Shown: positions 33,884-43,248 of the stretch, in pieces
Numbering within the stretch: position 1 is the stretch's first letter
Layout: every line of letters begins with the position of its first letter
Assembly (NCBI GenBank): GCA_035310125.1
Contig: DATGEP010000228.1
Location: 1-64,000, forward strand
Origin: DATGEP01 sp035310125
GTDB taxonomy: Bacteria > Chloroflexota > Ktedonobacteria > Ktedonobacterales > JADMIN01
Direction: 5' to 3'
Length of the DNA: 64,000 nucleotides
The notes under the pieces: generated by a model
The model's database searches: none
What the model saw: the letters and a program-made list of their open reading frames with translations, nothing else
What the model was told of the DNA's origin: nothing
Made by a program: the position numbers and the translations under genes

Positions 33884-36181
33884 TCACCGAGGCAGCGCGG
33901 CCGCAGGCTGTGGCGCCGTGTCTCCTTCCACGCTCACCGAGTGCGCCCCAGCCTCCGCCTGGCCCGCCGACCCCGCCGGCGTGTCTGCCGCTTCTTGCGC
34001 GTGGGCGCGCTCAGACTGGGCGATAGCATGGTGACGGAAGCGCACGCGCGGTGGGCGCACTGGCCACATGATCCCCACGATGCTCAACAGGAAGAAGCCG
34101 CACCCAAGCACTAGAATCGCGATCTGATCGAACTGCGCATTCTGCCACGGAATGAACGACGAGTCGAACCCACTGACGCCAGTCACCGCGATACCGTCGG
34201 CTCGCCTACCAAGCACTATATGATAGAACAGCCACAGGAAGCGATCAATCGGCACGCGCATGACGGCGTAGGCCAGCGGCACGACCCAGAGCAGCCGGTA
34301 GAGCCAGCGCCACGCGCCGCCCATCTGGCGCGCCTCCAGGAACGCGAACGGCAAAACGATCAACGCATACTGCTCGTTTACCAGTTTAGACCCGACAAAG
34401 AACGCGAGCAGCGTCACGATGATCATCCGGTTGAAGCGCATGCTCTCGTTGACGAAGATGTACCAGTACGCCAGTAGCAGCACAATCGCCAGGGTTGGCG
34501 TCCCGAACGCGCCGATGGCTAGCGACGTGGGATCCAGGTTCGTGCCTTTGGGAAAGAACGTCCAGAGGCGCCAGAACATCTCCCACGTCATGCCGCCGCC
34601 AACCCGGCCACCGTGGAAGGTGACGACATACAGCAGTCCATTCAGGAACGGCCCCAGGAAAAACAGACATGCGATCCCATAACTCACGAGGAAGAGAATG
34701 ATTTCCCGCAGTGGCCGCTTGCGCTTGATGAGAAACAGCACGAACGTGGGTACGGCAATCGCGGGCACAAACTTCACCATCGTTCCGAACGCCATCGCGA
34801 CGCCCGACCGCGCGAACTTGCCCTGCTGCAGCCAGAACGCGCCCAGCACCAGCCCCAACACCATCACACTGTCAAATGTCCACGCCGCGCTAATGAGCAG
34901 GACGTAGGGATTCAGCAAATAATCGCGGAACCCGCGAATCGTACCCGACATCCGCGCCAGCAGCGCCGCGATGGCGAAGTCGGCGATCCACATCGGCAGC
35001 TTGAGCCACAGGAAGAAATCCAGTGGCAGCGACGGCATGGCAAAGGAGCCTGACCGTGGAATAAAATAGCCCATGCTGGGATGCAGCCATGCGAACAGGT
35101 GCGCCAGCGGCCAGTAGAAATACAGCGGAATCGGCGGATAGGCATAATATTCATAGTGCGTATCCCATCCCGACGCCGCGGCGATGTGAGACAGATAGAC
35201 CATTGTGTCATACGGCGAATGATTATGTGCCAGGTCTATGAACAGGTTGTAATCAACCGTCAGATCCCACCAGTGACCAATGGGGAGGAGCACGAGGCGC
35301 AGTGCCATCGCGAGCAGCGCCACCATCCATAACAGCTTGCGGCGGCGCGTCCCCGCCACCTCAGGGTCTTCTGGCAGGTCGTCATCGAGTGGCAGGGGAT
35401 CATCTGGTCCGGCGGGCACCCGCAGCGCGCGATACCGCACCGGTCCGCGCCCTCGCTCGCCCGTCAGCCGTAGCTCGCGTAAATGTCGCAGATACGCCCT
35501 GCCCTGCTCCACACTCGCCTTACTCGCGCCACCCTCGCGCTCACCGAACATGTATGGCACCTCGGTCAGCCGTGTCCACTGGCCGCGCACGAGAATCTCT
35601 AACAGGACTTTGAAGCCCACTGGCTGGAGGTCCGCATGCTCGATGACCTCCCGACGAATGAGGAAGAATCCGCTCATAGGGTCGCTGCACGCGCGCACGC
35701 GACGAAAGAGCGCAGCGGCGGCAAGCTTGCTCCCACGCGAGACCGCCTGCCGGTACCATCCATCCAACCCGGCGCTACTGCCGCCCGCGATATAGCGGCT
35801 CGCGACGACGATATCGGCGTCCTCGGCGGCGTCCACCATCGCAGGCAGCTCCTCAGGTGGATGCTGAAGATCGCCGTCCAGGATCGCGATCAATGCGCCA
35901 CGCGCGTGGCGCATGCCCTCGACAACCGCGGTGGAGAGGCCGCCGGACCGGTCCTCAGGCTCGCGATGCAGCAGACGTATCGCCGGATTAGTGGCTGCGA
36001 GTCTGTTCACAACCACGGGCGTGTCGTCGTCGCTGTCATCCGCGAAGAGGATTTCGTAGTCCAGCGCGCCCAGCGCCGCCGCGACCCGGACAACGAGCGC
36101 CTCGATGTTCTCGCGCTCATTGCGTGTCGGGACAACCAGCGATAGCTGTGGTCTTGGTTGCGGCAACCTTGCTCTCTCCAC
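33884..36181 (-). CDS. GT2 polyprenol-phosphate glycosyltransferase fused to a GT-C-type membrane protein
   Basis: A 765-residue two-part protein. Residues 10-240 are a GT2 domain of the dolichol-phosphate-mannose-synthase type: LSLVVPTRNERENIEALV, FADDSDDDT, LIAILDGDLQHPPEELP and DPMSGFFLIRREV. From about residue 285 there are at least nine hydrophobic spans, with a conserved loop DYNLFIDLAHNHSPYDTMVY in the first outer loop as in GT-C glycosyltransferases that use lipid-linked sugars. The C-terminal 50 residues are low-complexity Ala/Glu. The fusion suggests that the sugar donor is made and used by one polypeptide, for surface glycan or glycoprotein synthesis; that is inference. Confidence 0.88.
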   Translation of the reverse strand: MERARLPQPRPQLSLVVPTRNERENIEALVVRVAAALGALDYEILFADDSDDDTPVVVNRLAATNPAIRLLHREPEDRSGGLSTAVVEGMRHARGALIAILDGDLQHPPEELPAMVDAAEDADIVVASRYIAGGSSAGLDGWYRQAVSRGSKLAAAALFRRVRACSDPMSGFFLIRREVIEHADLQPVGFKVLLEILVRGQWTRLTEVPYMFGEREGGASKASVEQGRAYLRHLRELRLTGERGRGPVRYRALRVPAGPDDPLPLDDDLPEDPEVAGTRRRKLLWMVALLAMALRLVLLPIGHWWDLTVDYNLFIDLAHNHSPYDTMVYLSHIAAASGWDTHYEYYAYPPIPLYFYWPLAHLFAWLHPSMGYFIPRSGSFAMPSLPLDFFLWLKLPMWIADFAIAALLARMSGTIRGFRDYLLNPYVLLISAAWTFDSVMVLGLVLGAFWLQQGKFARSGVAMAFGTMVKFVPAIAVPTFVLFLIKRKRPLREIILFLVSYGIACLFFLGPFLNGLLYVVTFHGGRVGGGMTWEMFWRLWTFFPKGTNLDPTSLAIGAFGTPTLAIVLLLAYWYIFVNESMRFNRMIIVTLLAFFVGSKLVNEQYALIVLPFAFLEARQMGGAWRWLYRLLWVVPLAYAVMRVPIDRFLWLFYHIVLGRRADGIAVTGVSGFDSSFIPWQNAQFDQIAILVLGCGFFLLSIVGIMWPVRPPRVRFRHHAIAQSERAHAQEAADTPAGSAGQAEAGAHSVSVEGDTAPQPAAALPR

Positions 36182-36948
36182 GCAACCCTCCCATCAGCGC
36201 GTGAACGCACTCCCAGCCCGCGTAGTCGCACGCGCGCGAACAACCTGGCTGCCAGTCAAAGCCCAGATCAGTACGTACCAAGAAGTATGCCAGATTGGCT
36301 TGTCCGCCTGCCTCGGATTACTGAATTCCCGGCGGCGATTGCGTCCGGTATAAGCATCCCTTCCCAGGCTCGCGTCCAGCGCAGCCACGCGAGCTAGCTC
36401 CATTGCGCGGGAAAGGCCCTGCTCCTGTCACCTGGATACTCTACCGCAGCCTCCCTGATCTCGCAAGAAACGTGTGCCATATGCTAATAGCTGACATGTA
36501 GCTGGCATGCTCCTGCCTAAAGCGGCGCTTGGAATTCGCGTTGGTGAGAACCTTATCCGTGATTTGGCCGCCAGTCCACCCGTTAGGCCGCGCGTCCAGC
36601 CAGATGGCTCCGCGCGTGACGTTGCTTTGCGGGTGTGATACCACAATGAGCTGCGCCGAAGTCATTCGCAATGGGCGCCAGCCCACATCCTATCTTGTGC
36701 GCCGGCCGCTTATAAGCGCCTGGTGCGATACTATGGCGACTGCGAGATGCGCGACTCCGACGCGCCGCCCCATAGAGCGGCCTGATGCGAGTGAACTGTT
36801 GCGGATAGCCGGAGGGTGCTACGGCGGGCGGTGATTGCGACTCGCACAGACGACCGCCCGGCCGCTACCCATCTGTCCCAGTGATCCTCACATTTCGACT
36901 ATTCGGGATGGCATCGTGCCCGCCGCAAAGTTGCCCTCGATCACAGCG
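36182..36948. other. Gene-free region
   Basis: About 770 bases between two minus-strand genes. Short open frames on both strands lack ribosome binding sites and recognisable motifs. I see no tRNA, riboswitch or repeat. It must contain the promoter of the glycosyltransferase gene at its left end. Confidence 0.4.
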
Positions 36949-38436
36949 CTAAGCAGCATCGTACACATACAGATCCGACGAGATCCGCGGCTGCCAGACA
37001 ACCGTCACATCGCTTGCCGCGGCGAACGTGGCGCCGCGAAGATCGCCATCCACCGCCCCGGCTGCCCGCACGTGCAGGTTGTACAAATGCGTCTGCGTGT
37101 CACTATGCCACAGCAGCAGCGTCCCACCCGCCTCGATGCTTGCCACATCCGCTCGCTGGCTCACCTGCCACTGCTGGCCACTGCTCAGGTCGCGGGCCTG
37201 CAACGTCCCGTTCAACTCGTTCAGGAGTAGCTCGTCGCCGTCACTTGCCGCGACGCCTGAAACCGGCGTCATGCTTGCCAGCGCCTCAGGTGCTACCTCC
37301 ACCCATACCAGCGTGCCATGTGTCGCCTGTGGGTGAAACGCAGCGGCGTCACTCGAAACTTCCACAGCGTGTCCAGCGCCGTCACCGCGCCACACGGCGC
37401 TATGCAAGCCGCTCGCGCTGTCGTACCACACGTCCGCCCAGTAGTACACGCCGTTATCTTCCGAGGGATCAGTCAACAGGTGGCCAGGCGTCGTAGAGCG
37501 TGCGACCACTGACACCGCAGGCAAGCTCGCGCCGAGATCAAACCGCAGTATCTCAGCGCCACTCGCCGTGGCCGTCGCGACGAGTACTACGTTTCCTGAT
37601 GCCCAAACGCCACCGAGCGTTGTGGGCGTGTCCGCTCGCGTCATGCTGCTATCCACCAGCGTAACGGGCGCGGGCGCCGCCACACCAGCCTGCGGTAAGC
37701 GCGCCGCGCGGAGCAGCCACGTGGCGCTGGATGTTCCCGCGCCCTCGCTCCAGATCACCCAGTCATTCGTCAGCGCACGCACCGTCAGCGTCGCGGAGGA
37801 TGCCGCCGGAAGCAGCGAGATAACCGCCTTCGATTGCCGGTTCTCCGCGAAAAGCATGGAGCCGCGAGTCGCGTCCGAGGCGCTATAGACAAGCCAGCCC
37901 GCGGTTGCGAGTGCGCTGCTCGCGAAGCTATAGCCCGCCTTTAGCGGATAGTGAGCCACATGCTCACCGCTAGTTGCCGTCAGCCCCGCGCCACTCAGGT
38001 TGGCGGCGCTCTTGCTCAGCGGAGACCCGCCCAGCAACGGCAGCACGCGCGCGGTGACGAGACTCAGCACCAGAACGGCGGCGATAGCCAGCGCCGCGCG
38101 CATATTGAACGCGACACGCCACTGCGGTGTCCGTAGCGTCAACGGCCGCACGATTGGCAACGCGGGATCGGTGGCCGCGCGAGCCAGCCGGGCAACATCA
38201 GGCGCGACCCGTAGCTCTTCAGCGCGGATGGCGGCGAACACACGCGCGCGAAACTCAGGCGGCGGCGTAATGGCCGGCAGCTGGCGCACACGCTCGCCCA
38301 CCTGGCGGTAGGTCGCCTCGATCTGACGGCATTCGACGCAGGACGTAAGGTGCTGGCTCAAGCCATGTACTTCTGCCAGTGTCCAATCATCGCGCCGGTA
38401 TGCGGCGAGAAGCTGGTGTGTCCGCTGGCAGGTCAA
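36949..38436 (-). CDS. Anti-sigma factor with zinc-binding N-terminus and beta-propeller-like outer domain
   Basis: A 495-residue anti-sigma factor. It starts with TTG, overlapping the sigma-factor stop codon (TTGA), with GGAGG just upstream inside the sigma gene. The ZAS zinc motif is H29-x3-C33-x2-C36 (HLTSCVEC) in the sigma-binding helical domain. A transmembrane span (AALAIAAVLVLSLVTARVL) follows near residue 110-130. The outer 350 residues consist of repeated beta strands with W-x-x-D or V-W-S-E turns, like a TolB/WD-type propeller. It should hold the neighbouring ECF sigma factor at the membrane until an outside signal acts on the propeller. Confidence 0.85.
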   Translation of the reverse strand: MTCQRTHQLLAAYRRDDWTLAEVHGLSQHLTSCVECRQIEATYRQVGERVRQLPAITPPPEFRARVFAAIRAEELRVAPDVARLARAATDPALPIVRPLTLRTPQWRVAFNMRAALAIAAVLVLSLVTARVLPLLGGSPLSKSAANLSGAGLTATSGEHVAHYPLKAGYSFASSALATAGWLVYSASDATRGSMLFAENRQSKAVISLLPAASSATLTVRALTNDWVIWSEGAGTSSATWLLRAARLPQAGVAAPAPVTLVDSSMTRADTPTTLGGVWASGNVVLVATATASGAEILRFDLGASLPAVSVVARSTTPGHLLTDPSEDNGVYYWADVWYDSASGLHSAVWRGDGAGHAVEVSSDAAAFHPQATHGTLVWVEVAPEALASMTPVSGVAASDGDELLLNELNGTLQARDLSSGQQWQVSQRADVASIEAGGTLLLWHSDTQTHLYNLHVRAAGAVDGDLRGATFAAASDVTVVWQPRISSDLYVYDAA

Positions 38437-39278
38437 CGACCTCCGGTTTCCTGCTGATACAGGGCGATAAAGCGCTCTCGAGCTCGCATCAACCGCATTT
38501 TTACGGCTGACGGGCTGACGTTTAGGACTTCGGCGATCTCCGCGCATGAGAACCCTTCGTGCTCATATAGAAGCAGACAGGAGGCATACTTCGATGGAAG
38601 CTTGCTCAAGATACTCTCGACAATCTCCCGATCCGCGACCCGCTGCTCAAACCTGCCACCATCATATCCCCCAACGAAGCTGCCCACCGCGCCGGAGAGC
38701 ACATCTTCGGCGGCGAAGCCTTGCTGCTGGCTCGACGTATCCGCACCAGGCAGCCCGGCGCCGACGCCCCGATCTTCGTTGAACAGGGAAAGTGGCAGCC
38801 ATGAGATTAACCGTCGCCGTCGCAGCGCATCGGTCGCCGTGTTTGAGGCGATACGATACAGCCATGATGAAAGCGCGGCGGCCTGAATGGTCGTCCCGGC
38901 GGAAAGCGCACGGTACGCCTTGACGAATACATCCTGCGTGAGATCGTAGGCCTGCTCGCGGTTGCCCACGAGCCGGAAGATGAAATTCGTCAGTGGCGTC
39001 TGGAACCGCGTGAAGATCTCCTCGAAATCGGCGATCCCCACGACAGGCCCAGTCTCCACGGCAGGCGCGACTGCCGCCTCCTGATTTGGTGGCAGACTCA
39101 CCTTCGCAGCCGGCTCGGACATCGGCTCGGCTGGCGCGGCCGCTTTCACGCGCGTGCGCGAACGTTTGGCCGGCGCCTTGCGCGGCTCCGTCGTCTCCGA
39201 CCGTTTTCCCGTCCGCCCCCCGCGTTTACGAGGTTGGCCGGGACCATTCGAGTTGTTGAGACGTACAGGTGGCTCCAT
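38433..39278 (-). CDS. ECF-type RNA polymerase sigma factor
   Basis: A 281-residue sigma-70-family protein with region 2 (FTRFQTPLTNFIFRLVGNRE then AYDLTQDVFVKAYRAL) and region 4 (ILSKLPSKYASCLLLYEHEG, AEIAEVLNVSPSAVKMRLMR). The N-terminal 80 residues form an unusual, very basic and then Pro/Ala-rich extension rich in Lys and Arg. A glycine/serine-rich linker joins the two sigma domains. It is translationally coupled to its anti-sigma factor. Its regulon is unknown. Confidence 0.92.
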   Translation of the reverse strand: MEPPVRLNNSNGPGQPRKRGGRTGKRSETTEPRKAPAKRSRTRVKAAAPAEPMSEPAAKVSLPPNQEAAVAPAVETGPVVGIADFEEIFTRFQTPLTNFIFRLVGNREQAYDLTQDVFVKAYRALSAGTTIQAAALSSWLYRIASNTATDALRRRRLISWLPLSLFNEDRGVGAGLPGADTSSQQQGFAAEDVLSGAVGSFVGGYDGGRFEQRVADREIVESILSKLPSKYASCLLLYEHEGFSCAEIAEVLNVSPSAVKMRLMRARERFIALYQQETGGR

Positions 39279-39505
39279 CGGTTACACCAGTGGTTGATAT
39301 GGGGATCGCGCGAGCTTGCGCCGCGAAGCGTGCGCGGCACAGATTCCGGTGCCGCATCGTGGCGCGTTGGAGAACGCTCGCCATCGCGGCGCGCACATAG
39401 AGAGGTCCGCTACGGGCCTGCGCAGAGTATACCAAACAGCATCACCTCGCACAGTGAACTGGCGTACTTTTTTCTCGCTCCTCTCGGCCCCTTGCTCCCG
39501 TTGAT

Positions 39506-39535
39506 TTGCCTGCATGCCATCTCTCATGCTATACT
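39506..39535 (+). promoter_or_regulatory. Glutaredoxin promoter
   Basis: TTGCCT (39506-39511), an 18-nt spacer and TATACT (39530-39535) lie 53 bases upstream of the glutaredoxin ATG. The remainder of the 310-base divergent region between the sigma-factor and glutaredoxin genes shows no other element. Confidence 0.6.
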
Positions 39536-39588
39536 TTCTGTAGTTAAAGTCTATTGCTGAATACATCGGTAAGGAGAGCTACTCCCGC

Positions 39589-39897
39589 ATGTCCAGTTCA
39601 CAGTCTCAACCGGCGAACGCTCCCACTTCAGCTCCCCAGAACCCCGGCATCATGATGTACACGACGAGTTGGTGCAGCGATTGCCGCCGAGCGAAACGGA
39701 TCTTCGCCGCACGGAGTATCCCCTATACTGAAGTGGATATCGAAGATGATGCGACTGCCGCCGAGCTTGTGACCCGCCTCAACGCCGGCAAGCGCAGTGT
39801 GCCTACCATTCTCTTCCCCGACGGCACGAAGCTGGTCGAGCCATCAAACGCGGTGCTGGAGGCCAAGCTGGTCCCATTCGCGCGGGAATCGCGATAA
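39589..39897 (+). CDS. Glutaredoxin/mycoredoxin-like protein
   Basis: A 102-residue thioredoxin-fold protein. After a 20-residue Ser/Pro-rich leader it has MMYTTSWCSDCRRAKRIF with the active site C-S-D-C, then YTEVDIEDD, the cis-proline loop RSVPTILFPDG and a terminal helix. The WCxDC form is shared with mycoredoxin-like proteins of Gram-positive and Chloroflexota bacteria that use low-molecular-weight thiols or thioredoxin reductase. AGGAGAG lies ten bases upstream. It stands alone with its own promoter. Confidence 0.9.
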   Translation: MSSSQSQPANAPTSAPQNPGIMMYTTSWCSDCRRAKRIFAARSIPYTEVDIEDDATAAELVTRLNAGKRSVPTILFPDGTKLVEPSNAVLEAKLVPFARESR

Positions 39898-39968
39898 GCC
39901 ACACACTGTCCTGGCGGTGTCCGCTTTTCTGGCCCTCCTCATCGTGTGCTAACCCCGCGTACGGCTGC

Positions 39969-39974
39969 TATACT
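39969..39974 (+). promoter_or_regulatory. Extended -10 element before the Ser/Thr kinase gene
   Basis: TGC-TATACT (TATACT at 39969-39974) is an extended -10 element without a good -35 box. It would give a leader of about 118 bases for the kinase gene. Confidence 0.4.
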
Positions 39975-40099
39975 ATCAGAAGTGCCGTTCGGACTCCCTG
40001 CTAGTGGTACCTTTGAGCGAGGTTGCTGCAACCCCTGGCCTGTACACGCCGTAATTCTCGCAGGGAACGGGAACAGGTGTGAGCACCAGGGAGCATGGG

Positions 40100-42199
40100 A
40101 TGATAACCTGCCGGTTCTGCGGCACATCCAATCGAGCTGACGCCACGTATTGCAGTCACTGCGGCGGCGCGCTCCATCCGGTCGCCGCTTCATCCGCCGC
40201 CGGATCTTCAGTCTACGCGCGCTCCCCACAGGCATCACCCAACGCAACCCACGTGCCAACGAATGGTACGGGCCGCCTGCCACCGCAAGCGCGGCTTGCC
40301 GGCCGCTATCTCGTCTTGAAGAACGTTGGCCAGGGTGGCATGGCCGCCGTTTACAAAGCCACTGATCTCCGCTCCGGCTCAACGGTCGCCATCAAAGAGA
40401 TGAGCCAAGATGGCCTCTCACCTAGCGACCTCACGGAAGCGCTGGCGAGCTTTCGCTCCGAAGCGAAGATGCTCGCCAGCCTGCGCCATCCCAACCTGCC
40501 GCGCGTCTACGAGTCCTTCGAGGAGCGCGCCCGCCAATATCTTGTCATGGAGTTCATTGACGGCGAAACGCTGGAGCAGCGGCAACAGCGCTCCAGCGGC
40601 GCACTGCCTCAACCCGCTGTCCTCGGCTGGGCGCGCCAGCTCTGCGATGTACTCACCTACCTGCACAGTCGCAAGCCGCCCATCGTCTTCCGCGATCTCA
40701 AGCCCGCGAACATCATGCTGACCCCACAAGGACAGATCAAGCTCATTGATTTCGGCATAGCTCGCGTCTTTGCTCCTGGTCGCGTCCAGGATACACAGGT
40801 GTTAGGCACACCCGGCTTCGCTCCGCCTGAGCAGTACGGTAAAGCGCAGACCGATGCCCGCGCCGATGTGTACGCCCTCGGTTGCACTTTGTACCAGCTC
40901 CTGACGGGCTACGATCCCGCGACCACGCCATTCAACCTGCCGCCCATGCACTCACGCAATCCCGCTGTCTCGCCGGTTGTCCAGGTAGCCATCGAACGGG
41001 CGACGAAACTCGACCGTGACGCCCGCTATCCTTCAGTGGACGCCTTCGCGCGTGATCTGCTGGCCGGTCGCGGCGCACCGCGCACCACCATGGCGCATAC
41101 CGCCGTCAATCCCGGCACGACCGCGAAGACGGCAGCAGCGAGCGCCGCGCGCGCGGCGCCGGCAAATATGGCCGCCATCGTCGTCGTCCAGCCACATGAC
41201 GTGGATTTCGGACGGCTCACGGGTGGTCAGCGTGGCACGCTCGCCATCACCATCAGCGGCCAAAATGGCGCACTCGTGCGCGGCCAGATTAAGTCCCTCG
41301 TGCCCTGGCTCACGATGGATCGCGACCGCTTCAACGGCGCCAGCACCATCGTCCAGCTCAATGCCGAAACCAGCTTGCTCGCCGGCACTGGCAAGCAGAA
41401 AACAACGCTCCAGATCATTTGTGACAACCAGCAGCTTTACGTCCCCGTCCAGGTGGATATCAATCCAGCGCCAGCCCGACCGATGAAACAGCCCCGGCAG
41501 GCGGCGCCCGCTCCCGCTGCGAACACCGCCGTGAAGCGGCGCCCGCTCCCGTCGAAATACGCGCCACCGGCACGCTCCCGCAGCCGTCTGCCGCGCTTCG
41601 CGACCTCCGCCGTACTGGCGTTCGCGCTCGGCGGCGAGACCTTGCTGCAAGGGCGGCAGGCCATCACACAGATTTCGGCGCATCCACTCACAGCGCCGCT
41701 GGCATTGGGGCTGCTCATGCTCGCGGCGCTGCTGGCTGGCGTTGGTGCGGTCATCGGCGCGGGTGGGCGCCACTGGCGCGGACGCTTCGGCACGGCGCTC
41801 ATCGGGGCGCTCGCGGGCCTGGCCGCCGCGCTCATCGTCAGCGGTCCCTGGTTTTGGTTCGGACTCTCCGCCGTTCTCACTCACGCCGTGACGATTCCAA
41901 CGAGCGTTCTGGTGTTGCTGCCCCTGCTCGCGAGCCTGGGTGGCGCACTCGGAGCCGATCAATTCCACAGCCGGTGGATGCTCGCCACCTGGGGCTTCAT
42001 CAGCCGCAACGCTCCCATCGCCATCACGGTCGCTGGTGTGCTGGGGGGCGCGTATCTTGGCTACATGGTGACACGTGGCGCGTTCTTCGGCTGTCTGGCG
42101 CCCGTCGGCATCATCGTTGGCGTTCTGCTGGGCGTCGCCATTGCCCGCCCAACCGCCCGCCTCTTCCGCCGCCCCGTGCGGGTGCGCATGCGCCCATAG
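40100..42199 (+). CDS. Zinc-ribbon Ser/Thr protein kinase with C-terminal membrane domain
   Basis: A 699-residue Hanks-type kinase. A zinc ribbon (C4, C7, C18, C21) opens the protein. The kinase domain (about 70-330) shows the glycine loop GQGGMAAVY, Lys99 in VAIKEM, Glu121, catalytic Asp199 in FRDLKPANIM (Phe replaces the usual His), DFG 217-219 and APPEQYG. A beta-rich, probably immunoglobulin-like domain follows (VVQPHDVDFGRLTGGQRGTL). The last 180 residues form five or so transmembrane spans. The ATG at 40100 was preferred to a GTG at 40079 because GGGAG lies six bases upstream. miaA follows 44 bases later. Substrates are unknown. Confidence 0.9.
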   Translation: MITCRFCGTSNRADATYCSHCGGALHPVAASSAAGSSVYARSPQASPNATHVPTNGTGRLPPQARLAGRYLVLKNVGQGGMAAVYKATDLRSGSTVAIKEMSQDGLSPSDLTEALASFRSEAKMLASLRHPNLPRVYESFEERARQYLVMEFIDGETLEQRQQRSSGALPQPAVLGWARQLCDVLTYLHSRKPPIVFRDLKPANIMLTPQGQIKLIDFGIARVFAPGRVQDTQVLGTPGFAPPEQYGKAQTDARADVYALGCTLYQLLTGYDPATTPFNLPPMHSRNPAVSPVVQVAIERATKLDRDARYPSVDAFARDLLAGRGAPRTTMAHTAVNPGTTAKTAAASAARAAPANMAAIVVVQPHDVDFGRLTGGQRGTLAITISGQNGALVRGQIKSLVPWLTMDRDRFNGASTIVQLNAETSLLAGTGKQKTTLQIICDNQQLYVPVQVDINPAPARPMKQPRQAAPAPAANTAVKRRPLPSKYAPPARSRSRLPRFATSAVLAFALGGETLLQGRQAITQISAHPLTAPLALGLLMLAALLAGVGAVIGAGGRHWRGRFGTALIGALAGLAAALIVSGPWFWFGLSAVLTHAVTIPTSVLVLLPLLASLGGALGADQFHSRWMLATWGFISRNAPIAITVAGVLGGAYLGYMVTRGAFFGCLAPVGIIVGVLLGVAIARPTARLFRRPVRVRMRP

Positions 42200-42243
42200 G
42201 GGCGCGGCTAGTCGCCCGCCTCGTCACGATCAGATGCGGTAAC

Positions 42244-43218
42244 ATGCCTCCAGACATGAATAACCACCTCCCAGACCCCGACAACGTGAGTATCCCCCTG
42301 TTGGTCATCGCCGGCCCGACCGCCAGCGGCAAGACCGCGCTCGCTCTCGCGTTATGTGAGCGGCTGCGCGGCGCGATGGACGCCGAGGTCATCTCCGCCG
42401 ATTCGCGTCAGATCTACCGCTTTATGGACATCGCCACCGCCAAGCCTACCCCAGACGAGCGCGCCCGCCTCCCGCACCATCTCCTCGATGTCGTCACCCC
42501 CGATCAGCGCTACACCCTCGCCCAGTATCAGACGGATGCGGTGGCTTCCATCGCGCGAATCTGGTCACAGCGGCATCTTCCGCTGCTCGTCGGCGGCACG
42601 GGCCTCTACGTGCGCGCGGTGGTAGACGGCCTTGCTATACCGCAGGTCGCCCCCAATCCCGCCGTGCGTGCTGAGCTGGAAGCCGAAGCGGCGGCAGGGG
42701 GGCCGGCGGCGCTGCACGACAGGCTCGCCGCGCTCGATCCCATCGCGGCGGCGCGCATTGATCCCGCCAACACGCGCCGCCTCATTCGCGCCCTGGAAGT
42801 CTGCATCGTCAGCGGACGCCCCTTTTCCGAGCAGCAAGGCGCCCGCCCGACTCCCTATCGCCCATTGCTGCTCGGCCTCAATATGGAGCGTTCGTCGCTC
42901 TACGCCCGCGCTGACGCCCGTGTAGACGCCATGCTCGCCGCCGGACTCGTTGACGAGACTCGCGCGCTGGTTGAGCGAGGCTACGGCTGGCAGCTGCCCT
43001 CGATGTCCAGCCTGGGCTATCGCGAGATAGGCGCCTACCTGCGCGGCGAAGCCTCGCTTTCGGACGCCGTCGCGCGTCTCAAGCTCAACACGCACGCCTA
43101 CATCCGCCGCCAGCTCACCTGGTTTCGCCCCGATTCTCGCATCACCTGGCTGGACGCCGCCCTGCCCACCGATCACCTCGCCGACATCGCGCACAACATA
43201 TTCCGCGCCAGGTATTGA
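42244..43218 (+). CDS. miaA: tRNA dimethylallyltransferase
   Basis: MiaA transfers the dimethylallyl group to A37 of tRNAs that read codons beginning with U. The 324-residue protein has the P-loop VIAGPTASGKTALALAL, the signature VISADSRQIYRFMDIATAKP, PHHLLDVVTPDQ, VGGTGLYVRAVVDGL and LNTHAYIRRQLTWFR, all typical of the family. ATGs at 42244 and 42256 are both possible and neither has a strong ribosome binding site. The promoter of the next gene overlaps its stop codon. Confidence 0.96.
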   Translation: MPPDMNNHLPDPDNVSIPLLVIAGPTASGKTALALALCERLRGAMDAEVISADSRQIYRFMDIATAKPTPDERARLPHHLLDVVTPDQRYTLAQYQTDAVASIARIWSQRHLPLLVGGTGLYVRAVVDGLAIPQVAPNPAVRAELEAEAAAGGPAALHDRLAALDPIAAARIDPANTRRLIRALEVCIVSGRPFSEQQGARPTPYRPLLLGLNMERSSLYARADARVDAMLAAGLVDETRALVERGYGWQLPSMSSLGYREIGAYLRGEASLSDAVARLKLNTHAYIRRQLTWFRPDSRITWLDAALPTDHLADIAHNIFRARY

Positions 43219-43242
43219 CATTTTAGAAGCTGCCAGTATACT
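43215..43242 (+). promoter_or_regulatory. Promoter of the SGNH hydrolase gene
   Basis: TTGACA (43215-43220), a 16-nt spacer and TATACT (43237-43242) overlap the miaA stop codon. Transcription should begin near 43249, which leaves a leader of about 335 bases before the SGNH hydrolase ATG. Confidence 0.65.
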
Positions 43243-43248
43243 TGCTCT

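Noticed and set aside
36529..36834. 101-codon plus-strand open frame in the gene-free region
   Set aside because: No ribosome binding site, no motif and unusual composition (many Arg, Pro and Cys).
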